Shown here: positions 17,884 through 26,964 of the stretch, piece by piece
Layout: each line of letters opens with the position of its first letter
Position numbering within the stretch: position 1 is the first letter of the stretch
From: Bog-950 sp964631835
Lineage (GTDB): Bacteria; Bacteroidota; Bacteroidia; Chitinophagales; LD1
Reading direction: 5' to 3'
Assembly (NCBI GenBank): GCA_964631835.1
Contig: CAZWAD010000009.1
Span: 1 to 64,000, forward strand
Length of the DNA: 64,000 nt
Made by a program: the position numbers and the translations under genes
The notes under the pieces: generated by a model
What the model was told of the DNA's origin: nothing
Databases searched by the model: none
The model's input: only the letters and a program-made list of their open reading frames with translations

Positions 17884-17955
17884 TTGCAATAATGAAGGAC
17901 AAATTTTATACCCGGATAATAGAAGGATGAACTACTTAAAGTGTAAAAAACTTGT

Positions 17956-18807
17956 ATGAACCTAAACGAACTATTCACAACCCAATTGCCTCTTAATAGG
18001 AAAGAACGTTACTATACCGGAACAATTTTACCACAGATAATCGCAACCGATAATTTTTCAGAGTTTGATCGTTTCTTTAAATTGATAAGCAGTGAAACCG
18101 ACTTAGAAATTTTGGTAACACCAAATCAGACCAACATTCAATTCTTCACTGAATATAACCTAAAAGAGTCCGCCTATAATAACATACATCAGAGTGTTTT
18201 TAGTCAAGTCAAAGGCGATACACCGGACCTGTTAATTTTGATAATCACTCCTCGTGGAAAATTTATGGTAGCAATAGAAGGTAAAATGTTCGAACCTATA
18301 GATATTCCAGGGTTACAAATCCAAATGAAGGAACAGAAAAAAGTGCTTGATGTTTTATGTGCTCAATTGGAAATAGAAAGTCAAAAGGTTTTTCATGTAG
18401 CACTGGTGCCTGAAGAATTTAAAAATACAGCAGGTTCTGAAATAAAGTCAATTGTTTCCTGGGAAGAAGTAATAGATGCTTACAAGGATCAATCGAACTA
18501 TTTTCTAGAAGTATTAAAATATGCTATTCATCACTATCACGATTACGTATCAATAAGGAATAAGTCGACAAAGTACGAAGCCGAAATGTCTGGGAAGGAT
18601 ATATATGAAAAATACAAAGACGGAACTTTAGAATTCAAATTAATTGGCAGAGGAAATATTTTGGATTGCATGAAACAACTTGCAAAGGATATTGAAGCCA
18701 ATGCTTGGCAATACAGGAAGTATAAAATCAGCAATGTCGAAGTGCTTCCAAATGGAAACTGGTGCGCAATTCAAAGCTTCATAAAATTAGTGGATGACCG
18801 TAAATAA
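17956..18807 (+). CDS. Predicted PD-(D/E)XK-like nuclease, family not recognised
   Basis: 283 residues, soluble. PDLLILIITPRGKFMVAIEGK (~95-115) has the spacing of a PD-(D/E)XK nuclease core: Asp in a beta strand, then a turn, then E-G-K on the next strand. This is followed by a QMKEQKKVL helix that could supply the later conserved residues. The C-terminal third (~195-283) is another small domain. It converges with the last gene of the defence operon (21 nt between stop codons) but is on the other strand, so it is an independent unit, perhaps controlled by the inverted repeat upstream. Assignment rests on one motif only. Confidence 0.55.
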   Translation: MNLNELFTTQLPLNRKERYYTGTILPQIIATDNFSEFDRFFKLISSETDLEILVTPNQTNIQFFTEYNLKESAYNNIHQSVFSQVKGDTPDLLILIITPRGKFMVAIEGKMFEPIDIPGLQIQMKEQKKVLDVLCAQLEIESQKVFHVALVPEEFKNTAGSEIKSIVSWEEVIDAYKDQSNYFLEVLKYAIHHYHDYVSIRNKSTKYEAEMSGKDIYEKYKDGTLEFKLIGRGNILDCMKQLAKDIEANAWQYRKYKISNVEVLPNGNWCAIQSFIKLVDDRK

Positions 18808-18828
18808 AGACTTGTATTGCCTTTTATT

Positions 18829-21651
18829 TTATACCTCCAAATGAAACGATAACTCTTCCGCTAACTCATTCGGTAGTGGAATCCGTTGAGCATATTTATC
18901 AGTACTGGCTGCATCGACTTTATATTTATCTCCCATCACAATGTTGAACCACCTTTCTCTTTCAGTAACTACCCGGTACATTTTTTCATCCTGAGTTTCG
19001 CTGATATATGGTAGATAAACTTTTATCGGCTTGCCACACTTTTCAGCCTTTGCTCCTATCCTATCAACTCTTCCGGTTCTTTGTTCAAGAGTACTCGGGT
19101 TCCAGCATAAATCGTGATGAATAATATGTCTGCAACTTAGATGCAGATCCACACCTTCCGCCATGACACTGCTTGTAATCAGTATATCCGGAAAAAAAGG
19201 AGTATTAAATGTTTTCATCAACCTTTGACGGGTTTCTTGCTTAGTTGCTCCGTAGCAAAGGCGGACGTTAGCCATTATTGTATTGTCCGTACTTTGTTCC
19301 TCCGATAATTCCTCTAATTCAAAATCAGCGCTCAAATCCTTAACCCGTATACCACCAGGTTGAATACTTTTCAAGGCTGAAATATAATCTGTACGATCTT
19401 CCTTTCTATTTGCCAGAAATGTCAGGAAATTTCTAATCATATCAAGCAAAGTGACTCCCGAATTGTCGGAGCTATTAAAAGATAATTCTACCCAATCTTC
19501 ATCTATCTGTGATATGCCCTTCGATGCAAATCGAATCAAAAATGAAGGTGTTCTCATATAGCGAAGTATGCACTCCACTATACTTTCCCTATATTCTTTT
19601 AAAACCTCATGCTTATCGAGTAAACCGTCAAGAATGGATAAACATTTTTTGCCAAGTCGCGATTCTCGATCTGTGAGTTTGTCCGCAACCTTGTCTAAAT
19701 AGTCAAATACTTCACCAGGCTTACAATTAAATAAAGCAGAACCCCTCTCTGAAATATTTTTCTTCATCGCCTCTGAAATATATTTACGCAATGCTTTTCC
19801 CGTAGCGATATAGTGGCAAAAAATAAGCACCTTTTCTCCCTCTTCCCAAAGTTGTAAAGCCTTATTTACTGTGGGCATTATCTTAGGATGTTGACTGCCT
19901 CTGTTAGATGATTGACTCAAAGATGTTTCTAATTGCTCTAAATACCAGTTAGAAACATCATCCTCATTACTTTCATTTTCATTAGGGTCATCATCAATAT
20001 CTGTGATATTTTGCTGCTTTTTCTTTAGTCGCTCCTCTCTGGTAAAACGAAATGCTTCATAACTTGAGGCGAGTCCTTCAGCAAAAACGGGCCGCTTGTT
20101 TTGTTGTATAGTTGTTAACCGGGCAGCCAATAGAAAAGGAAGCATTGCTTCATTAGTAATATCTAATCCTAATATTGTAATTGTATCAATTTCAGGTTCT
20201 CTTATGATTAAATTTCCTGGTAAATTGTTTCTTCTTTTTACACCGGCAAATTTATCCGTCATCTCACGTGGTTTAAGATGTCGAACTACATATTTCTTTA
20301 ACAGTGGCTCTACATCTTTCAACTTTTGCTTTGCAACTCTAAAATCGTCTAAAACTTTTCTTGAATTGCTTGAGATAACCGAACCTTCATTTTGTATATT
20401 TTTCCACCAGTCAAGAGCAGTGAAATGTTGAACACCATTTATTATCAAATCTTCTGAAGTTAGTTTGCCCCAACTACTATCTAACCTACGCGCTGCTATT
20501 TGCGAGTCATCCAACAACTTCAAAAGAGTATTCAACTCATTTTTGTATTCTTCGCTCCCCATATCCGGGGAGGTTACACTTTTCCAGTTTATTGTTTCAA
20601 ACCTTTGTAACACACGGTATAGCTCCTGATGTCCCAACTGAAACGGAGTAGCTGTCAGAAACAACATTCTCTCAAACTGTCCCGTCAATATCCCTGCATC
20701 CTCCTCCGCCTCCGGGTTGTGGAACAACTTAGACACTAACTGAGTTTGAGAATTCTTAAGGTGGTGTGCTTCGTCAAAAACCAACAACGGTAAATCGAGT
20801 TTAATTCGTTTCAGGCATTTGATCCATATTTTCCTAGCTTCTTCAGTAAGCATTTGTCTTACATCGCGAAGTCTTTCCTTTCTGTTTTCAGAATCACGCA
20901 GGGGCATTTTATTTCGTAAAGACCAGTATATATCGTCTAATTCGACCGTATTTAGTTTGCGCAGTTCTGTTTGAAAATAGTTCGGAATAGGATCGTCAAA
21001 ATCTCTGTCCACAAATCCATTATCGATAAGGATTTTCCTCCATCTTCTCGTTTCTACATTCAACAACTTACTCCAAATGTCAACACTAGGATTTTTCTTC
21101 TCTACATAGAGCATTTCTAACAATTCACCAGAATATCTCGCGAGTGATCGGTATAGCTCCGAAGTTTCACGCCTTCTATAAATAGCTTTTTGAATAATTG
21201 CAAGTTTAATCCACCCGTCACTCATATTTCGAGCGAGAGCTCCATGCGTAAGAAATATAACCGCACATCTCTGCTCTTCATCATCATCTAAAAATCGCAG
21301 GAACTCTTCCGGTCGAGTAGCTACACCAAATTTTAGCTTTTTCTGAAGTAAAGTATCCGTAATGCATGCTTCTCGGAATAATTTAAAATCATTGGGCCAT
21401 TTAGTGATAAGATTTGGCGGAATCATTATCACGACCGGTTTCTTTGATTTTATATAAATAGAAACAGCAACAGCAAGGGCCACAAATGTTTTACCCATCC
21501 CAACCTCATCGGCAAGTATCAGCCCTGGTTGATTCGTAAGTTTGCTTAAAATGGCTTGTGCAGTGAGGGATTGACGTGTTGCATCAGCCATACTAATCCT
21601 ATCTTTAACATGGAGGTTTATAGCTTCTGAAAATGAATAATTATATCCCAT
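18829..21651 (-). CDS. SNF2-type superfamily 2 helicase, last gene of the defence operon
   Basis: 940 residues. Walker A is DEVGMGKTF (~46-54), motif II is FDEAHHLKN (~289), LTATPFQLG is motif III, and the C-terminal lobe has VMAEGVDLH and LEQRTGRVDRIGA (~853). A long helical insertion (~390-640) separates the two RecA lobes. The family couples ATP hydrolysis to DNA translocation or remodelling. Its start overlaps the Tdp1-like PLD gene by 11 nt, so the two are translationally coupled and likely act together. It differs from the operon's other SNF2 protein (DrmD-like) in length and N-terminus and lacks the DrmD leader domain. The operon thus contains two distinct SNF2 motors. Confidence 0.88.
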   Translation of the reverse strand: MGYNYSFSEAINLHVKDRISMADATRQSLTAQAILSKLTNQPGLILADEVGMGKTFVALAVAVSIYIKSKKPVVIMIPPNLITKWPNDFKLFREACITDTLLQKKLKFGVATRPEEFLRFLDDDEEQRCAVIFLTHGALARNMSDGWIKLAIIQKAIYRRRETSELYRSLARYSGELLEMLYVEKKNPSVDIWSKLLNVETRRWRKILIDNGFVDRDFDDPIPNYFQTELRKLNTVELDDIYWSLRNKMPLRDSENRKERLRDVRQMLTEEARKIWIKCLKRIKLDLPLLVFDEAHHLKNSQTQLVSKLFHNPEAEEDAGILTGQFERMLFLTATPFQLGHQELYRVLQRFETINWKSVTSPDMGSEEYKNELNTLLKLLDDSQIAARRLDSSWGKLTSEDLIINGVQHFTALDWWKNIQNEGSVISSNSRKVLDDFRVAKQKLKDVEPLLKKYVVRHLKPREMTDKFAGVKRRNNLPGNLIIREPEIDTITILGLDITNEAMLPFLLAARLTTIQQNKRPVFAEGLASSYEAFRFTREERLKKKQQNITDIDDDPNENESNEDDVSNWYLEQLETSLSQSSNRGSQHPKIMPTVNKALQLWEEGEKVLIFCHYIATGKALRKYISEAMKKNISERGSALFNCKPGEVFDYLDKVADKLTDRESRLGKKCLSILDGLLDKHEVLKEYRESIVECILRYMRTPSFLIRFASKGISQIDEDWVELSFNSSDNSGVTLLDMIRNFLTFLANRKEDRTDYISALKSIQPGGIRVKDLSADFELEELSEEQSTDNTIMANVRLCYGATKQETRQRLMKTFNTPFFPDILITSSVMAEGVDLHLSCRHIIHHDLCWNPSTLEQRTGRVDRIGAKAEKCGKPIKVYLPYISETQDEKMYRVVTERERWFNIVMGDKYKVDAASTDKYAQRIPLPNELAEELSFHLEV

Positions 21652-23758
21652 TAATAGCTTTTTGAAATGCCTGTGTAGAATAATACGTTATTGGTGATTC
21701 GCTTTCAGCTCCTGTTGTAAGAAAGTCGGTAGAAAGTTCTTCTAGCAATTTTTTTATGGCAGTCTTCACTTCTTCAGCTTTAATAGAAACGTTAGTTTCA
21801 GTTGGCTTCACTCTTGAAAGTTCCAAAGCCAACTCTGCCAATAAGAACACTTTTTCATTCTCACTTTTTGCCTCTTTTAATATCGCTTCTTTTAATGAGT
21901 TAACTCCTATAGGTCCATAAAGCCTCCAATTCAATGATTCGGATGTGTAGACCGGCTTTTGTAAGTGCTCCCGCAGAGCTCTCATAGCGTAAGAAACTCT
22001 TCGGGTTCTTTGCAATAGAAATCCTGAAGAATCTACCAACTGAAGGGCATCTAAATTTATGGTTTCGTCAACGCCATTATTCTTCTTCGATTTTGCTTTT
22101 TCAATGATATTGAGCAACCGGTATAAGGGTTGGGTAGAAGAAAGGATTTGAATTAGCGCTTCAAGTGGTAAATCCCTCAATGGCTCAACAGGGGGTAACG
22201 AAATTTGACTATCAACTATTACCGGCCAATAAGCTTTTCCGTTAGCGTCTTTCCAACTCACAATCAAATGATCAGGAATTGAAGTGTGTTCCCATTCCAC
22301 TTTAATTTTCATTTTTCTGATGTCTAAAATCCATTGCTTTTGATTATAAATGCATGTAGTGTTATTGGCTTCGCTTTTATCTATCGGCACATGGATCTCA
22401 AAATCTTGCGGCAGTGTGCTTTGGAGAAAAGTTAATTCCAACACATATTTTGCCTCTATTTTCTGTAACACTGCTTCACCAAAGCACAAAGGCAGATAAA
22501 TGTATTCACTACCTTCGGCAAGTTCATCTTCATTTTCCCGCTGTCTAAATTTCAGCAAGTCAGTATCTAAATCATCTACTGATAAATATCTCTCATCTAA
22601 GAATCTATACGCTTTTCCATTTCTGCTTTCTGAAACACAGTAAACCAAATTCGCTTCATAGTTTACGCGACTACCTAAACCCAAACCAGGAGAAGTAAAA
22701 TTACTTGAACCAATCTGATAAAGGTTCATATCGTCATTGCACAACCAAATACTTTTCATGTGAAGCGGGCGAGGAACAGATTTGCCTTCTTCGTTTAACC
22801 CCTGCTCAGTTACTCTTTTAAACTCAAGAAATTTAGTGGAAGAGGAATCAGGAGTTTCTTTCAAAAATTCCGGAGCATGAACCAGCAATTCTTTGCCCTT
22901 TTCATCAATAGGTTCGGCTAATACGTTGTAATGAACATATACTGAGCCCCGCTGCCTTAAAACCTCGAAAATTTTAAGCGAGGGAGTATTCGGTGTTTTA
23001 TCCGAATCAAAAAAGGGACTTGTAATAAAAACGGCATTGGGAGGAGAACTTGTATATCCACCCCATATATTCTTCAAACGTCTGAAAGCATCTCGTTCCT
23101 TAGGGGATACAAATAATGTATGAACAGAAACTTCATCTCTTTTATATTGCCTTTCTGCAATATTCCATTTCTGTAATGATGCTTTTATTTCGGCCTGAAG
23201 TTTGGCAAAGCGGCCTTTAATTACTTCTCCGCCTTGCTCCTCAACAAGCAACTGCAAATAAAAGAGTACTTCATTTATCAACTTTAAATCCGCATCTCCA
23301 TTCAAAGAGTAATCAATTACACCATAAATTTCCTGATTGATACAATATCCATTCGGAGTAAGATTAGCTGAACTGATTATTAGCCGAACACAATTCGACC
23401 AATGCAACAAGGTAATTTTTGCATGCATTACACCATTCGGAACACGGCATGAAATCAAATCCCACCTGATACTGCGCTTCCCTTTACAATTATTCTGATC
23501 CACCATCACAATTCCACCATGTAAACCCGCTAACTTCTCTTCCCTTTCAATCAAGTATGCAACACCATCATTTTCTCTTTCGGTATCCATTGCCAAAAAC
23601 CGGGACATGCATTCATCCTCAAAAAAATCTGAATCATAAGAATAAGTAGTAGTGATAAATGCAATTGGAACAACGTTACTATCCCTTTGTTCATCCTCCT
23701 GCACCTCAGGAGGAGACCAGTAGTCTAACAGCGATTTATATGCTTCCTGTTTCGCCAT
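21641..23758 (-). CDS. PLD-superfamily protein with two Tdp1-like HxK...N motifs
   Basis: 705 residues. Motif one is MHAKITLLHWSNC..IISSANL..N..E (~112-140). Motif two is LHMKSIWLC...IGSSNFTSPG (~335-360). The Asp of the classical HKD motif is not obvious. The HxK plus later Asn arrangement, and the VRLIISSANLT strand, recall tyrosyl-DNA phosphodiesterase (Tdp1) and the helicase-associated PLD nucleases. Such enzymes use paired His residues to form a phospho-His DNA intermediate. A C-terminal region (~520-705) is helical and not recognised. It lies 5 nt after the preceding gene and overlaps the SNF2 helicase start by 11 nt. Expected role: DNA cleavage or end processing directed by that helicase (inferred). 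Confidence 0.78.
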   Translation of the reverse strand: MAKQEAYKSLLDYWSPPEVQEDEQRDSNVVPIAFITTTYSYDSDFFEDECMSRFLAMDTERENDGVAYLIEREEKLAGLHGGIVMVDQNNCKGKRSIRWDLISCRVPNGVMHAKITLLHWSNCVRLIISSANLTPNGYCINQEIYGVIDYSLNGDADLKLINEVLFYLQLLVEEQGGEVIKGRFAKLQAEIKASLQKWNIAERQYKRDEVSVHTLFVSPKERDAFRRLKNIWGGYTSSPPNAVFITSPFFDSDKTPNTPSLKIFEVLRQRGSVYVHYNVLAEPIDEKGKELLVHAPEFLKETPDSSSTKFLEFKRVTEQGLNEEGKSVPRPLHMKSIWLCNDDMNLYQIGSSNFTSPGLGLGSRVNYEANLVYCVSESRNGKAYRFLDERYLSVDDLDTDLLKFRQRENEDELAEGSEYIYLPLCFGEAVLQKIEAKYVLELTFLQSTLPQDFEIHVPIDKSEANNTTCIYNQKQWILDIRKMKIKVEWEHTSIPDHLIVSWKDANGKAYWPVIVDSQISLPPVEPLRDLPLEALIQILSSTQPLYRLLNIIEKAKSKKNNGVDETINLDALQLVDSSGFLLQRTRRVSYAMRALREHLQKPVYTSESLNWRLYGPIGVNSLKEAILKEAKSENEKVFLLAELALELSRVKPTETNVSIKAEEVKTAIKKLLEELSTDFLTTGAESESPITYYSTQAFQKAINGI

Positions 23759-23763
23759 TGCAC

Positions 23764-25065
23764 TTATATTTTTCTTAAATCTTTCATAAACGATTGCAAA
23801 GTGAATGTGCGGTACTGATGCACGTACTCATCGCTCAGCACAACCCCGTCTGCTTGAGAGGAGTTCAAAAGATAGTTACCGGAATTATGTTCCAATACCC
23901 AGGCAGCTTTGCCATTGGGTGGTTTATTCTTCTGAACCTGGGTGTGATGCTCAAACAACTGTTTAACCCAATCAGCAGGAGTAAAACTCCCTCTTAGTTG
24001 TTCAAATCCTTGCGCAAAAAACAAAGCCTCTTCCCTGAATGGTTCCAAAAGTCTATCGGCAGTATCAAAAGCTTTCGGCAATTCTTTACACGCTTTTTTT
24101 ACTCGTGGTAAGTTCGACATTTGAGAAACATTCCCTTTGCTTTGATGTTCGCTCATCCATTGAAGAGTTTCATAAAACGCATTGAACAGCAACCGACATA
24201 CTTTTTCATATGCCTGAATGGCAAGCAATACTTCTTTTGTTTCAACAGCTCTTACTAATAAGGCTTCATGCAGATGTTTTTCTGAATTTTGAGTTATTGC
24301 CTTCTGTCCTTCATCTGAAATTAGGAATTGAATTAACTCTGCTCTTGATGATGTCGTACCCTCCATTAATCTCTCATACAAAACCATTGCCTCTTTTTTA
24401 CCCGGACTTTTCGGTGCAAGGCAATCAGCAATTCGGTAAAAGAAATCCCAGTTCCATTGTTTGGCGACAGCTCCATATTCCATTCCTCGTAAAACTGCTT
24501 CTTGTAACCTGTTTCTAAAATCATTTCCGTTGGTTCCCTTTAACCCTATTCTGAAACCTTCTAATCCTTGTTCCTTTTCCCACACGTCAAGCAATCTAAC
24601 TCCAAACTCACCTATCCGATTTTCATCAGTCAGGTCTATTCCTCTTGCCAACGTTCTGTAAACACCATGAAAGCCAAATACACTGGGAGTTTTGAGATAA
24701 CGAAGCGCTGAAAGCGGAACGCCATCGCGCATGGCCCGGGTTGTTTTCTCTCTACTTGGCATGCCCAGTAGTTGCTGATTGTCATCTTTTTCAAAACGTT
24801 TTACAAACGCGCTTGTCACATACCATTCATACACCTGCCAGGGTGGAGTAATTTCATCAGCTGCCAATTCTTCTTCATCAAAAACAGAACAAACCGCTGC
24901 GCCAACTGCAATAGCGGTTAAGTAACGGGGATGTTTCATTCGCTCTCGTAAATCAGGCGCTAAACGCGTTGCCAACCTATCGGCAATCGAATACATACCT
25001 AAAGGGTCCAATGTGCCCTGACTATTTTCGAGGGTGATGTATGATGTTAAACTGGGTAAAAGCAT
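23764..25065 (-). CDS. Unrecognised 433-residue protein of the defence operon
   Basis: A soluble, mostly helical protein. The N-terminus (DPLGMYSIADRLATRL...ERMKHPRYLTAIAVG, within ~18-55) has a loose resemblance to proteins such as DUF6361, which carry a G-I-x-x-I-R-D...R-A-R-Y pattern, but I cannot assign it. Other visible blocks are GMPSREKTTRAMRDG (~103), YLKTPSVFGFHGVYRTLARG (~124-143) and a C-terminal LEHNSGNYLLNS. No P-loop, nuclease or membrane motif is seen. It sits 5 nt before the Tdp1-like gene, suggesting a fixed module of this protein with the PLD protein and the SNF2 helicase. A specificity or adaptor role is a guess from context. Confidence 0.7.
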   Translation of the reverse strand: MLLPSLTSYITLENSQGTLDPLGMYSIADRLATRLAPDLRERMKHPRYLTAIAVGAAVCSVFDEEELAADEITPPWQVYEWYVTSAFVKRFEKDDNQQLLGMPSREKTTRAMRDGVPLSALRYLKTPSVFGFHGVYRTLARGIDLTDENRIGEFGVRLLDVWEKEQGLEGFRIGLKGTNGNDFRNRLQEAVLRGMEYGAVAKQWNWDFFYRIADCLAPKSPGKKEAMVLYERLMEGTTSSRAELIQFLISDEGQKAITQNSEKHLHEALLVRAVETKEVLLAIQAYEKVCRLLFNAFYETLQWMSEHQSKGNVSQMSNLPRVKKACKELPKAFDTADRLLEPFREEALFFAQGFEQLRGSFTPADWVKQLFEHHTQVQKNKPPNGKAAWVLEHNSGNYLLNSSQADGVVLSDEYVHQYRTFTLQSFMKDLRKI

Positions 25066-25103
25066 TTCTATGAAAATGAAAAGCTAATTTGAGAAATGAA
25101 TAC

Positions 25104-25937
25104 TCAATGAGTTTCGAATGTATTCCACTTGCACTTCAAATGTGCAGAACAAAACACCTCTGCTAAATGCATAAGGGTGTTGTCTTCCATTAGTAAAAAA
25201 GTAAAACGCAAACCATTAATCCATTTCTGTTTTTCGCGTATCCATTTCATTTCCAACTCCACAGGAACCGAAACCATCTTATCATATCTCCCACCTTTCG
25301 CATGTGTGTGTTCAAACTTTGCCATCATATATGCCCATGTTGCATATTGTTTTCTGCCACCCATGGTATGTCCCCTGAATCTTCTTCCAATTGTTTGTGA
25401 AATTCCAACATAAACAGGTTTATACTCAGTATCAGTCTTTTCTGCAAAGAGGTAGATGCCTTTGAACTCCATCTTCGGGTTTTTCGTACGTACATTATTC
25501 GGTTCCTTGCGCCATATTTCCTGAAAATTTTTTTTCTTCCTTATTTGTTCCACTACTTCACTGACAATTTTGCTCTCATCAGCATTTTGGATTTGTTCTT
25601 CAAGTCGGTTCGCAATTTCAGTAAGTGTCCCATAAATTGATTTTGATGTATTAATAAATGGTTCTCCTTTAAAATTTACTATTCTTCGAAAAAACCAGTT
25701 AGTGTTTTGTGTTTTTCTCTCAGCTACGATCGAAGGAATTAAATGCAACTTGCCCGCCTTATCTAAATCTCTTAGGTCATTACGAATTTCTAACCCATCT
25801 CTATGGTTCTTATTGTAAATACGAGCTTGAATAAAATTATTCATCAAGTCCTTTGCGCGAACTATATCCTCATTGGGGTGTTGCTTGAAGTAACAATCAA
25901 TAACTAAATTTACACCTTCAATAACTTTATCTTCCAT
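25104..25937 (-). CDS. GIY-YIG-type nuclease domain protein
   Basis: 277 residues. The GIY-YIG core is visible as GIYLFAEKT...YKPVYVGIS (~158-180), followed by the conserved Arg context IGRRFRGH (~183-190). A late Glu (VPVELEMKWIREK, ~235) could be the metal-binding residue. The first ~140 residues are a helical, basic domain of unknown type that probably positions DNA or binds a partner. The ATG at 25937 is 73 nt after the preceding stop, the widest gap in the operon. GIY-YIG enzymes cut DNA in restriction, repair and homing systems, so here an effector nuclease is plausible. Confidence 0.78.
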   Translation of the reverse strand: MEDKVIEGVNLVIDCYFKQHPNEDIVRAKDLMNNFIQARIYNKNHRDGLEIRNDLRDLDKAGKLHLIPSIVAERKTQNTNWFFRRIVNFKGEPFINTSKSIYGTLTEIANRLEEQIQNADESKIVSEVVEQIRKKKNFQEIWRKEPNNVRTKNPKMEFKGIYLFAEKTDTEYKPVYVGISQTIGRRFRGHTMGGRKQYATWAYMMAKFEHTHAKGGRYDKMVSVPVELEMKWIREKQKWINGLRFTFLLMEDNTLMHLAEVFCSAHLKCKWNTFETH

Positions 25938-26010
25938 AGAACTCAGTTTATCTCCTTAAGTAAAAATTGATTTGGAAACAAATCCTTATTACGCAAATCG
26001 AAATTGTAAT

Positions 26011-26940
26011 TTATGCAACCATTTCTTTGATGTATTTAAAGTTTGCATCTATTAAATTTCTATTTGTCAAAGTGTGCTTTGGTAGTTCGTCCATTTTAGA
26101 GAAAAGCCGCTCAGAATGTTCGGGCAGATAGCCAACCTCGGACAGAAAGTTATGACAACTACTATTATATACATTAATAAGTTGATCTATATCCTTTCCT
26201 TCTTCATAGTTTATTACAAGTTTCATGGCCGAATTATAGATTTCATTTAGGTTAATTGAAAATCTTTGTGCTACGGAATTCAAGTCCCTGTAATAAATCA
26301 TATCCAAGAACCAAAAGCTGTTTTGTAATATCTCATTTACATAAGAGTGAGCAGTATGAACCCCTTCAATAGTCTTGTAAACCTTTCGAATAGATGGGTT
26401 CAATCTTTTAATACATCTTTTAGTATTCTCCGCTAATCTGTAGTTTCGAGTGATTTGTCCTTTTAAATTAGCTCTATTAGAATCCCTTTTCATTCTTATC
26501 ATGCTTTGCCTTGTGAACGCACCGAATTCTTTTCTGAAGGGATCATCTGTCTCAAAGTCTTTAAAGGTAACAACCTCAATTCGACTCTTTAAACTATACT
26601 TTGAGAAATTTGCAGAGCCGAAATACATTCCATTTTCTGTCATTAACCATTTTGAATGATTTTCATGCTCAAAAGAAACAGAAACGTTGTTTTTAATCAA
26701 TTCCATTGCATATGGGACATTTTGCTTTTGACCGAAAAACCCAAGGGGGAAAATGCAATGCTTATGTTTTGCGTCAACATTGATTAATTTGTTTAACGGA
26801 GATTTGACATCCGATGGCTTTGTAAAAGAATATCCGCCAATAACAATCACATCTTTTGCGTTGTCCATCAAATCATATATATGACTAGTTATGTCATTTT
26901 CTTTAAGACCTATTAATTTGAAATTTGAGTATTTGAACAT
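26011..26940 (-). CDS. PLD-like nuclease (possible DrmC counterpart)
   Basis: 309 residues. A single PLD-type active site is visible: HSKWLMTENGMYFGSANFSKYS followed by RIEVV, here split as HSKWLMTENGMYFG and SANFSKYSLKSRIEVV (~95-125). It has HxK, the downstream Asn and a Glu. The N-terminal strand (DVIVIGGYSFT) fits the same fold. One motif per chain implies a homodimer, as in bacterial Nuc. The rest (~150-309) is helical. The gene starts 24 nt after the methylase gene. Class 1 DISARM also ends with a small PLD protein (DrmC) near its methylase and helicases, so this could be the equivalent. The sequence relation to DrmC was not tested. Confidence 0.78.
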   Translation of the reverse strand: MFKYSNFKLIGLKENDITSHIYDLMDNAKDVIVIGGYSFTKPSDVKSPLNKLINVDAKHKHCIFPLGFFGQKQNVPYAMELIKNNVSVSFEHENHSKWLMTENGMYFGSANFSKYSLKSRIEVVTFKDFETDDPFRKEFGAFTRQSMIRMKRDSNRANLKGQITRNYRLAENTKRCIKRLNPSIRKVYKTIEGVHTAHSYVNEILQNSFWFLDMIYYRDLNSVAQRFSINLNEIYNSAMKLVINYEEGKDIDQLINVYNSSCHNFLSEVGYLPEHSERLFSKMDELPKHTLTNRNLIDANFKYIKEMVA

Positions 26941-26964
26941 AATTTGAACGTTAAGGTTATCGTG

